A DNA stretch of 15,679 bases from JACCXJ01 sp052387115 (GTDB lineage: Bacteria > Pseudomonadota > Gammaproteobacteria > JACCXJ01). Positions 10,801 through 15,679 of the stretch are shown here, one piece after another. The notes beneath the pieces are model-generated. The model ran no database searches. It was not told the origin of the DNA and saw only the letters and a list, made by a program, of their open reading frames with translations. The stretch lies in NCBI GenBank assembly GCA_052387115.1, contig JBQTJM010000050.1, forward strand, positions 1 to 15,679. Direction: 5' to 3'. Position 1 is the first letter of the stretch; each line of letters begins with the position of its first letter. Both the position numbers and the translations under genes were made by a program.

Positions 10801-11948
10801 GTCGGGGGCTCACCGGGCCGCATCATGCGGTAGATCTCGACCTGGGCCTCCAGCGCCGTGCGCGTCGTATCGATGCGCAGGGTCTCGGAGACATAGGGAC
10901 CTCGATCGAGGTCGTTGACAAACAGCGTCTTGATCTCCGCGACCCCGATGTCGATGAGCTTATCGAGGGTCTCACCGGTGAGCACGGCATTCGCCTGGAC
11001 CACGATCTCCCCGGTGCTGGTATCGACCACGTCGATCGCGACCACCTTGCCCAGCAAGTACTCGCGAGGGACCCGCACCTCACGCAGCCCGGCCTTGTGC
11101 AAGGCGCTCACGTGGCGCATCGTGATGCGGCGGTCTTTCTCCACGACGACCTCGCCCTCATCGTCCGTGATGTCGAACGACAACGTCTCGCCGCGCAGCC
11201 GATCCGGCAACAGCTCCATCCGGATCCCGTGGCGGGCGAGTGAAAACGCGGTGGTCTCGAAAAACGTCGCCAGCATCTCCGCGGCACTGTAGCCGAGAGC
11301 GCGCAGGAGCACCGTCGCCGGGATCTTGCGCCGGCGATCGATGCGCACATAGATATGGTCCTTGGGGTCGAACTCGAAATCCAGCCACGAGCCGCGGTAG
11401 GGGATCACCCGGGCGGAGTACAGGAGCTTCCCCGAGGAATGGGTCTTGCCCTTGTCGTGCTCGAAGAATACGCCCGGAGAGCGGTGCAACTGCGAGACGA
11501 TGACGCGCTCGGTGCCGTTGATCACGAACGTCCCGTTGGTGGTCATGAGCGGGAGCTCGCCCATGTACACCTCCTGCTCCTTGATGTCCTTGACGGTCTT
11601 GGCGGCGCCTGACTCGCGGTCATAGATCACCAGACGCACCTTGACCCTGAGCGGCGCCGCGTAGGTCACACCGCGGATCTGACATTCCTTGACATCGAAG
11701 ACCGGCGTCCCGAGACGATAGCTCACATAATCGAGCGCCGCGTTGCCCGAATAGCTCACGATCGGGAACACCGATTTGAACGCCGCGTGCAGGCCGGCCT
11801 CTTCGCGTTCCCCCGGGGCCCGCTCGGCCTGCAGGAAGGCATGGTAGGACTCGATCTGCATGGCCAGGAGATAGGGGGTATCGAGGATGCTCGGACGCTT
11901 GCCGAAGTCCTTGCGGATCCGCTTCTTCTCGGTGTAGGAATACGCCAT
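7872..11948 (-). CDS. rpoB: DNA-directed RNA polymerase subunit beta
   Basis: Encodes a 1358-residue beta subunit. The N-terminus [20 protein letters not shown] is of gammaproteobacterial type. The rifampicin pocket [20 protein letters not shown] starts at residue 514. The positions equal to E. coli Q513, D516, H526, R529 and S531 (here Q519, D522, H532, R535, S537) are all the sensitive wild-type residues. Further along are [13 protein letters not shown], the active-site lysine region [12 protein letters not shown], the switch/clamp segment [20 protein letters not shown] and a C-terminus [20 protein letters not shown]. The ATG at 11946-11948 has GGAG about 6 nt upstream. It is separated from rplL by 183 nt containing several RNA hairpins, as expected for the point where ribosomal-protein and polymerase expression are uncoupled. 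Confidence 0.99.
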   Translation of the reverse strand: [1358 protein letters not shown]

Positions 11949-11972
11949 GGTTCGCTCCGCCGTTCGCGAGTC

Positions 11973-12019
11973 AGAGCTTGCGAAAAAATCTACTGCGCAA
12001 CGATTTTTTCACAAGCTCT
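11973..12019 (-). promoter_or_regulatory. Long hairpin between rplL and rpoB (candidate RNase III site or attenuator)
   Basis: The arms 11973-11989 (AGAGCTTGCGAAAAAAT, plus strand) and 12003-12019 are 17 nt each. They are perfectly complementary in the minus-strand RNA except for one position that forms a U-G wobble. The loop is 13 nt. In E. coli the rplL-rpoB gap holds a partial terminator and an RNase III cleavage site, so this stem is in the right place to adjust the ratio of L7/L12 to beta. No T-run follows the stem, so it is not a standard terminator. It could also be a dispersed repeat. Confidence 0.7.
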
Positions 12020-12036
12020 TAATCAAGGCCAAAGGG

Positions 12037-12058
12037 GCCGGTGGCTCGCGCCACCAGC
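12037..12058 (-). other. 9-bp stem with GCGA tetraloop in the rplL-rpoB gap
   Basis: The minus-strand RNA reads GCUGGUGGC, loop GCGA, then GCCACCGGC: nine pairs including one G-U, closed by a GNRA-type tetraloop. It lies 17 nt upstream of the 17-bp hairpin on the same transcript, so the two probably form a tandem structured element. The fold is clear from the sequence; the role is not. Confidence 0.6.
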
Positions 12059-12076
12059 CGTGCTGAAATGTGACGA

Positions 12077-12107
12077 CCCCTATCCTGACACAGGGGCCCG
12101 TCCTGTG
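12077..12107 (-). other. Pair of mutually exclusive short hairpins after rplL
   Basis: In the minus-strand RNA, CACAGG (12107-12102) can pair with CCTGTG (12094-12089) around a 7-nt loop. Alternatively CCCCT (12096-12092) can pair with AGGGG (12081-12077) around a 10-nt loop. The two folds share bases and cannot coexist, so the segment could switch. Both stems are short and this may be chance in GC-rich sequence. Confidence 0.3.
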
Positions 12108-12131
12108 CGCGTCGGCACCAGGGTCCCGGCA

Positions 12132-12515
12132 CTATTTGATCTCGACGGTCGCGCCGGCTTCTACGAGCTTGTTCTTGACGTTTTCCGCCTCGTCCTTGGG
12201 CACCGCCTCCTTGACGGTCGCCGGAACGCCTTCGACGAGGTCCTTCGCTTCCTTGAGACCGAGCCCGGTGAGCGCGCGCACGGCCTTGATCACACCCACC
12301 TTGTTCTCGCCGAAGCTCGTCATCACCACGTTAAACTCGGTCTTTTCCTCCTCGACCGGGGCCGCCGCGACCGCCGCGCCGGCGCCCATCGCCGGGGCCA
12401 TGGCGACGGCGGCGGAGACGCCGAATTTCTTCTCCATCGCCTCGACCAGCTCCACCACCTCGAGTACGCTCATATTGGCGACGGCTTCGAGGATCACTTC
12501 TTTGGACACTGCCAT
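12132..12515 (-). CDS. rplL: 50S ribosomal protein L7/L12
   Basis: Encodes a 127-residue L7/L12, the multicopy acidic stalk protein that recruits and activates translational GTPases. It has an N-terminal dimerisation domain (SKEVILEAVANMSVLEVVEL, from residue 4), a flexible Ala/Gly/Pro hinge (about residues 38-56) and a C-terminal factor-binding domain with KAVRALTGLGLKEAKDLVEG. The ATG at 12513-12515 is chosen. A GTG three codons upstream (12522-12524) lies almost inside the GGGAG Shine-Dalgarno and would not be properly spaced. It lies 47 nt after rplJ, with which it is normally translated in a fixed ratio of several L12 dimers per L10. The next gene, rpoB, is 183 nt away. Confidence 0.98.
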   Translation of the reverse strand: MAVSKEVILEAVANMSVLEVVELVEAMEKKFGVSAAVAMAPAMGAGAAVAAAPVEEEKTEFNVVMTSFGENKVGVIKAVRALTGLGLKEAKDLVEGVPATVKEAVPKDEAENVKNKLVEAGATVEIK

Positions 12516-12562
12516 AATAATCACTCTCCCAAAATGTACTGTGATGTTCGTTCTGTGGGTAT

Positions 12563-13090
12563 CTAGGCAGCCTGCTTTTGGTCGCGCACGGCGGCGAGCA
12601 CCCGCGTCAGGCCCGCATAGGGCTCGGCGAGCGTCCGCACCAGCTTCGAGATGGGGGCCTTCATGACCCCCATGAGCATGGCGAGCGCCTGGTCACGCGT
12701 GGGCAGGTGAGCGAGCGACTTGAGGGCATCGGGTCCCAAGAGCTTGCCGCCGAACGACACCAGCTTCACGACCAACTTGTCGTTGGTCCGCGCGTACTCA
12801 TCGATGACGCGCGCCGCGGCGCCGGCGTCATCGGTCGAAAATGCCAGCACCAACGGACCGACGAGCCGCTCGGACATGCACTCGAAGCGACTCCCCGCGA
12901 GCGCACGTTGCGCCAGGGTATTGCGCACCACGCGCAGGTAGACGCCCTGTTTACGGGCGGCAGCGCGGAGCGCGGTCATCTTGACCACCGACAGACCCGC
13001 ATACTCACAGGCGATTGCGGACTGCGCCTCTTGCGCCACCGCCGCGACCTCCCCGACGATCACCTTCTTTCGTTCCAGACCCAGAGCCAC
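12563..13090 (-). CDS. rplJ: 50S ribosomal protein L10
   Basis: Encodes a 175-residue L10, the base of the ribosomal stalk, which binds 23S rRNA with its N-terminal domain and L7/L12 dimers with its C-terminal helix. The start MALGLERKKVIVGEVAAVAQ and the RKQGVYLRVVRNTLAQRAL segment are typical. The C-terminus is about ten residues longer than in E. coli. The start is GTG at 13088-13090, with a strong GGAGGT about 5 nt upstream. In E. coli the L10-L12 complex represses translation from a long leader before rplJ. Here the gap after rplA is 108 nt, and about a third of it is a palindromic repeat unit, so any such operator must be compact or arranged differently. Confidence 0.97.
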   Translation of the reverse strand: MALGLERKKVIVGEVAAVAQEAQSAIACEYAGLSVVKMTALRAAARKQGVYLRVVRNTLAQRALAGSRFECMSERLVGPLVLAFSTDDAGAAARVIDEYARTNDKLVVKLVSFGGKLLGPDALKSLAHLPTRDQALAMLMGVMKAPISKLVRTLAEPYAGLTRVLAAVRDQKQAA

Positions 13091-13128
13091 TGGTCACCTC
13101 CAGACAAGACCTACCACAATCTATGACC

Positions 13129-13165
13129 ACCCCTCACCCTAACCCTCTCCCGGAGGGAGAGGGGA
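13129..13165. repeat. REP-like palindromic repeat unit in the rplA-rplJ gap
   Basis: A perfect 9-bp palindrome CCCTCTCCC/GGGAGAGGG (13143-13163, 3-nt loop) is preceded by the arm CCCCTCACCCTAA. The layout (a G- or C-rich stem next to an accctaa/accctag arm) matches both units of the inverted pair at 3430-3530, so the three form one repeat family. In the transcript it sits between the rplA stop and the rplJ Shine-Dalgarno. Confidence 0.75.
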
Positions 13166-13198
13166 TCCAAGGAGGCGCGCGCCCCAACATCAATAAAA

Positions 13199-13891
13199 CT
13201 ACGGCAGGCTCGCCCGGTCGATCGCGACACCGGGGCCCATGGTGCTCGACACTGTGACTTTCTTTACGTACACGCCCTTCGCCGCGGCCGGTTTGGCCTT
13301 GTTCAAGGCGGCAATCACCGCGACCAGGTTGCCCTTCAGGGCCTCGCCCTCGAACGACACCTTCCCGATCGAACAATGGATGATGCCCGACTTGTCAGTC
13401 CTGAAGCGCACCTGCCCACCCTTGGCGTTCCTGACCGCCAGGGCGACATCGGGCGCCACGGTCCCGACCTTGGGATTGGGCATGAGGCCGCGCGGCCCCA
13501 GGATCTGGCCGAGCTGTCCGACCACCGCCATGCTCTCGGGCGCGGCGATCGCCACGTCGAAATCGATCTGGCCCGACTTGACCTGCTGGGCCAGGTCCTG
13601 GAGGCCCACGATATCGGCACCGGCGGCACGTGCGGCCTCTGCCTTGGCGCCCTCGGCAAACACCGCGACCCGCACGCGCTTGCCGGTGCCATGCGGCAAC
13701 ACCGTCGCGCCGCGGATGGACTGATCCGACTTGCGGGCGTCGATGCCCAGATTTACGGCGACATCCACCGACTCGTCGAACTTGGCGGAGGCGAGCTCCT
13801 TGACGAGCCGTATACCCTCATCGAGGACATAGTGTTTCCCAGGGACCAGCGCCTTGCGCCAGCGCGCAACGCGTTTATTCGGCTCGGTCAT
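13199..13891 (-). CDS. rplA: 50S ribosomal protein L1
   Basis: Encodes a 230-residue L1, which binds 23S rRNA to form the mobile L1 stalk that moves deacylated tRNA out of the E-site. In E. coli it also represses translation of its own rplKA mRNA. The family signature GQLGQILGPRGLMPNPKVGT is at residues 125-144, and domain I residues (TEPNKRVARWRKAL) are normal. The ATG at 13889-13891 overlaps the rplK stop by 4 nt (ATGA), so translation of the two is probably coupled. GAGGTG about 5 nt upstream is a good ribosome site within rplK. Length is close to the E. coli 234 residues, and no oddities are seen. Confidence 0.98.
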   Translation of the reverse strand: MTEPNKRVARWRKALVPGKHYVLDEGIRLVKELASAKFDESVDVAVNLGIDARKSDQSIRGATVLPHGTGKRVRVAVFAEGAKAEAARAAGADIVGLQDLAQQVKSGQIDFDVAIAAPESMAVVGQLGQILGPRGLMPNPKVGTVAPDVALAVRNAKGGQVRFRTDKSGIIHCSIGKVSFEGEALKGNLVAVIAALNKAKPAAAKGVYVKKVTVSSTMGPGVAIDRASLP

Positions 13892-14325
13892 GGCGACACC
13901 TCTTCGGTCTCTACGCCCATGCTACGCGCGGTGCCGGCGATGGTGCGCACGGCGGCCTCGAGGTCCGCCGCGGTGAGATCGGGCGTCTTGGTCCTGGCGA
14001 TCTCTTCGATCTGGGTACGGGAGACCTTTCCGACCTTGGCGGCGTTCGGCGTGGCGCTGCCCTTTTCGATCCCCAAGGCCTTCCGGAGGAGCACCGCGGC
14101 CGGCGGCGTTTTGGTGACGAAGGTGAAACTGCGGTCCGCATAGACCGTGATGACGACCGGCGTCGGCAAACCGGGCTCGAGGTTCTGGGTATAGGCGTTG
14201 AACGCCTTGCAGAACTCCATGATGTTGACGCCGTGCTGGCCGAGCGCCGGTCCGACCGGCGGGCTCGGATTGGCCTTCCCGGCGGCCACCTGCAGCTTGA
14301 CATAGGCTTGTACTTTCTTGGCCAC
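13888..14325 (-). CDS. rplK: 50S ribosomal protein L11
   Basis: Encodes a 145-residue L11, which binds the GTPase-associated region of 23S rRNA, is the target region for thiostrepton, and is needed for RelA activation. The N-terminal domain contains the proline-rich PSPPVGPALGQHGVNIMEFC (residues 20-39). The C-terminal RNA-binding domain includes KTPPAAVLLRKALGIEKGS and a late TARSMGV. Lys residues of the N-terminus, methylated by PrmA in E. coli, are present. The start is GTG at 14323-14325 with AGGT about 7 nt upstream; MAKKVQAYVKLQVAAGKANP fits the family start. It follows nusG by 66 nt, the expected position for an L1 repressor site, and overlaps rplA by 4 nt. Confidence 0.98.
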   Translation of the reverse strand: MAKKVQAYVKLQVAAGKANPSPPVGPALGQHGVNIMEFCKAFNAYTQNLEPGLPTPVVITVYADRSFTFVTKTPPAAVLLRKALGIEKGSATPNAAKVGKVSRTQIEEIARTKTPDLTAADLEAAVRTIAGTARSMGVETEEVSP

Positions 14326-14357
14326 TACGCGTACCTATACGTGATCACTGAACCCAC

Positions 14358-14371
14358 CGTCCTCGGAGACG
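14358..14371 (-). promoter_or_regulatory. Small hairpin in the rplK leader (possible part of an L1 operator)
   Basis: In the 66-nt nusG-rplK gap the minus-strand RNA has CGUCU, loop CCGA, GGACG (5 bp with one U-G). A GGUGGGUUC stretch follows. In E. coli, L1 represses rplKA by binding a leader structure at this position that mimics its 23S site. The location fits, but I could not confirm the L1 consensus, so this is only a candidate. Confidence 0.25.
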
Positions 14372-14391
14372 ATCCGCAACCGCGACAAGGC

Positions 14392-14925
14392 CTATTCCTT
14401 CTCCACCTGGCTGAAGTCGAGCTCGACTGGTGTGGAACGCCCGAAGATCAAAACCGCCACGCGCAGCCGGCTCTTCTCGTAATTGACCTCTTCGAGGACA
14501 CCGCTGAAATCGGTGAACGGCCCCTCTCGGACGCGGACCACCTCCCCGACTTCGAACAGGACCTTGGGCCGTGGTTTGTCGGTGCCCTCCTGCATGCGCT
14601 GCAGGATCTTGTCGGCCTCCGCATCGGAGATGGCGGCCGGCCGATCGCCGCGCCCGCCGATAAAACCCATGACCTTGGGCACCTCACGCACCAGATGCCA
14701 GGTCTGATCGTCCATCTCCATCTGCACCAGGACATAGCCCGGAAAGAACTTGCGATCGGTCCTGCGCTTTTGACCGTCACGCAGCTCCACGACCTCCTCG
14801 GTCGGCACGAGAATGTCGCCGAACCGGTCCTGCAGGCCGCTGCGCCGCACCCGATCCTCCAGGGATCGCTTGACCTGGTGCTCCGCGCCGGAAAAGGCAT
14901 GCACCACGTACCACTTGAAGGCCAA
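14392..14925 (-). CDS. nusG: Transcription termination/antitermination factor NusG
   Basis: Encodes a 177-residue NusG, which binds RNA polymerase, suppresses pausing and links it to Rho or to the ribosome through S10. The NGN domain (about 1-115) starts with KWYVVHAFSGAEHQVKRSLE and includes KFFPGYVLVQMEM. The KOW domain (about 124-177) contains VGEVVRVREGPFTDFSG and ends FGRSTPVELDFSQVEKE. The chosen start is TTG at 14923-14925, with a perfect AGGAGG about 7 nt upstream. A start 46 codons further up would lie inside secE and add an unrelated arginine-rich tail. The TTG is 2 nt after the secE stop and the Shine-Dalgarno lies within the last secE codons, so the two genes are translationally linked. 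Confidence 0.97.
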   Translation of the reverse strand: MAFKWYVVHAFSGAEHQVKRSLEDRVRRSGLQDRFGDILVPTEEVVELRDGQKRRTDRKFFPGYVLVQMEMDDQTWHLVREVPKVMGFIGGRGDRPAAISDAEADKILQRMQEGTDKPRPKVLFEVGEVVRVREGPFTDFSGVLEEVNYEKSRLRVAVLIFGRSTPVELDFSQVEKE

Positions 14926-14927
14926 GC

Positions 14928-15305
14928 TCAAGCCTCCTGGCCGGTCAACCACTGCACGAGCCAGGATAGCCCGGCATCGAGGACCCATAGGAAGGCGGCG
15001 ACCGTCACCACCATGAGCACGACGATCAATGTCGTCCGCACCGTCTCCTGGCGCGTCGGCCACACGACCTTGCGGACCTCGACCTGGGCCTCCTTCATGA
15101 ACGCCGAGATGTCGCGGCCCTTCTGGGTGCGGAACCCCAGCCAGAGGGCCAGGCCGATCACCACCAAGAGCCCGACGACCCGCATGAGCAACGACTGGTC
15201 GCCGAAGTAGTAAAAGGCCCCCAATGCCCCGGCGACCAACAACCCGGCCAGCCCGAGCATGACGGCGTCGAGGTTCGAGGTCGGCGTGTCGGTCGTGGAC
15301 TTCAT
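14928..15305 (-). CDS. secE: Preprotein translocase subunit SecE
   Basis: Encodes a 125-residue inner-membrane SecE, the clamp around SecY in the SecYEG channel. Three hydrophobic segments are visible at about residues 12-34, 39-58 and 92-115, the three-span form typical of enteric-type Gammaproteobacteria rather than the one-span minimal SecE. The conserved cytoplasmic helix and hinge EAQVEVRKVVWPTRQETVR (72-90) precedes the last span. The ATG at 15303-15305 has only a modest GAGTG upstream. It follows tRNA-Trp by 60 nt with no promoter found between them, and is followed 2 nt later by nusG, its usual partner gene. Confidence 0.97.
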   Translation of the reverse strand: MKSTTDTPTSNLDAVMLGLAGLLVAGALGAFYYFGDQSLLMRVVGLLVVIGLALWLGFRTQKGRDISAFMKEAQVEVRKVVWPTRQETVRTTLIVVLMVVTVAAFLWVLDAGLSWLVQWLTGQEA

Positions 15306-15365
15306 GAATACACTCGAGAGCGAGCGCCCGGCGGTGCCCTTCCAGCGAATCGCCTGCTCAGGTCA

Positions 15366-15441
15366 TGGCAGGCCAGGAGGGACTCGAACCCCCAACCTGC
15401 GGTTTTGGAGACCGCCGCTCTGCCAATTGAGCTACTGGCCT
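15366..15441 (-). tRNA. trnW: tRNA-Trp (anticodon CCA)
   Basis: A 76-nt cloverleaf on the minus strand. It has acceptor stem AGGCCAG/CTGGCCT, D stem GCTC/GAGC, anticodon stem GCGGT/ACCGC with loop CTCCAAA (anticodon CCA at 15408-15406), and T loop TTCGAGT on a 5-bp stem with one G-U. It has discriminator G and an encoded CCA at 15368-15366. It sits between tuf and secE, a common location in Gamma- and Betaproteobacteria, and is probably processed from a tuf-tRNA-secE transcript. Confidence 0.98.
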
Positions 15442-15448
15442 AATTCTC

Positions 15449-15473
15449 TTGGATGCACGCCCATGCGTGCCAA
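15449..15473 (-). other. Hairpin between tuf and tRNA-Trp
   Basis: GCACGC (15470-15465) pairs with GCGTGC (15460-15455) around a 4-nt loop. The outer bases TTG/CAA extend the stem past a small bulge. It ends 7 nt before the tRNA 5' end. No T-run follows, so it is more likely a processing or mRNA-end structure than a full terminator. Confidence 0.5.
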
Positions 15474-15530
15474 TTTGTCTTATAGTTTTCCGTGGCAACC
15501 TCATTCGGGACGGGCCCTTTCCTTCGTATA

Positions 15531-15560
15531 GCTATTCGATTACGTTGGCTATTCGATCAC
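15531..15560. repeat. Direct repeat of the tuf 3' end
   Basis: GCTATTCGATTAC at 15531-15543 and GCTATTCGATCAC at 15548-15560 (plus strand) match at 12 of 13 positions, with a 17-bp period. The second copy is the last three sense codons plus stop of tuf. The first lies just beyond the stop on the coding strand. Confidence 0.75.
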
Positions 15561-15679
15561 CTTGGTGACGACCCCGGCCCCGACGGTCCGGCCACCTTCC
15601 CGGATCGCGAACCGTAACCCCTCCTCCATCGCGATCGGCGCGATCAACTTCACCGTCACCTTCACGTTGTCTCCCGGCA
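15549..15679 (-). CDS. tuf: Elongation factor Tu, 3' end only (upstream copy, tufB position)
   Basis: This is the last 42 residues of EF-Tu plus a TAG stop; the rest is beyond the window edge. The visible C-terminal domain III reads PGDNVKVTVKLIAPIAMEEG and then FAIREGGRTVGAGVVTKVIE, which contains the family's conserved end. The gene is followed by tRNA-Trp and secE, so it corresponds to the tufB position of E. coli. A partial copy of its own 3' end is repeated directly after the stop. Together with the tuf start at 1-128 it brackets the whole polymerase and str block in direct orientation. Confidence 0.97.
   Translation of the reverse strand, partial: PGDNVKVTVKLIAPIAMEEGLRFAIREGGRTVGAGVVTKVIE

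Noticed and set aside
9435..11243. Plus-strand open frame of about 600 codons opposite rpoB
   Set aside because: Same reasoning: a shadow of rpoB with the same His/Asp/Leu-rich composition and no recognisable family.
14926..15063. Longer NusG from an upstream start at 15063
   Set aside because: The extra 46 residues lie inside secE, resemble no NusG, and the TTG at 14923-14925 has a perfect Shine-Dalgarno and the family start.
15442..15548. Promoter for tRNA-Trp/secE using TATAAG near 15480
   Set aside because: A -10-like TATAAG is present on the minus strand, but no -35 box lies at a suitable distance; TTGCCA is only 8 bp away. Co-transcription from tuf is simpler.

Overview
The window is a single, uninterrupted block of core gene-expression genes, all read on the minus strand. 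In transcription order (high to low coordinate) it reads: 3' end of a tuf gene, tRNA-Trp, secE, nusG, rplK, rplA, rplJ, rplL, rpoB, rpoC, rpsL, rpsG, fusA, and the 5' end of a second tuf gene. In E. coli the rpoBC cluster and the str operon lie far apart. Here they are adjacent and bracketed by two tuf copies, as in many non-enteric Gammaproteobacteria and Betaproteobacteria. The E. coli-like beta N-terminus, a beta' of 1407 residues whose zinc and active-site residues fall at E. coli numbers, and the three-segment SecE favour a GC-rich, non-enteric gammaproteobacterium. I cannot name a genus from the sequence.

Region 1 (15679-14392) holds the tuf 3' end, tRNA-Trp, secE (preprotein translocase) and nusG (transcription elongation factor). 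Region 2 (14325-12132) holds ribosomal proteins L11, L1, L10 and L7/L12, the L1 stalk and the GTPase-activating stalk. Region 3 (11948-3581) holds the two large RNA polymerase subunits. Region 4 (3214-1) is the str operon: S12, S7, EF-G and the start of EF-Tu. Together they supply the polymerase, its NusG factor, parts of both ribosomal subunits, the two elongation GTPases and a translocase subunit. Coding density is very high. rplK/rplA overlap by 4 nt and secE/nusG are 2 nt apart. Six of twelve starts are GTG or TTG.

The genes themselves are ordinary and look intact. The interesting material is in the gaps. The 366-nt rpoC-rpsL gap contains an inverted pair of palindromic repeats, a near-consensus sigma70 promoter, two 19-bp tandem repeats, an intrinsic terminator lying between that promoter and rpsL (a candidate attenuator), and four small tetraloop hairpins of one family. 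The rplL-rpoB gap has a 17-bp stem hairpin where E. coli has its attenuator and RNase III site. A third copy of the palindromic repeat sits in the rplJ leader. The 3' ends of rpsG and of the upstream tuf are each tandemly duplicated just past the stop codon. I found no mobile element, CRISPR array, toxin system or other clearly new gene system.
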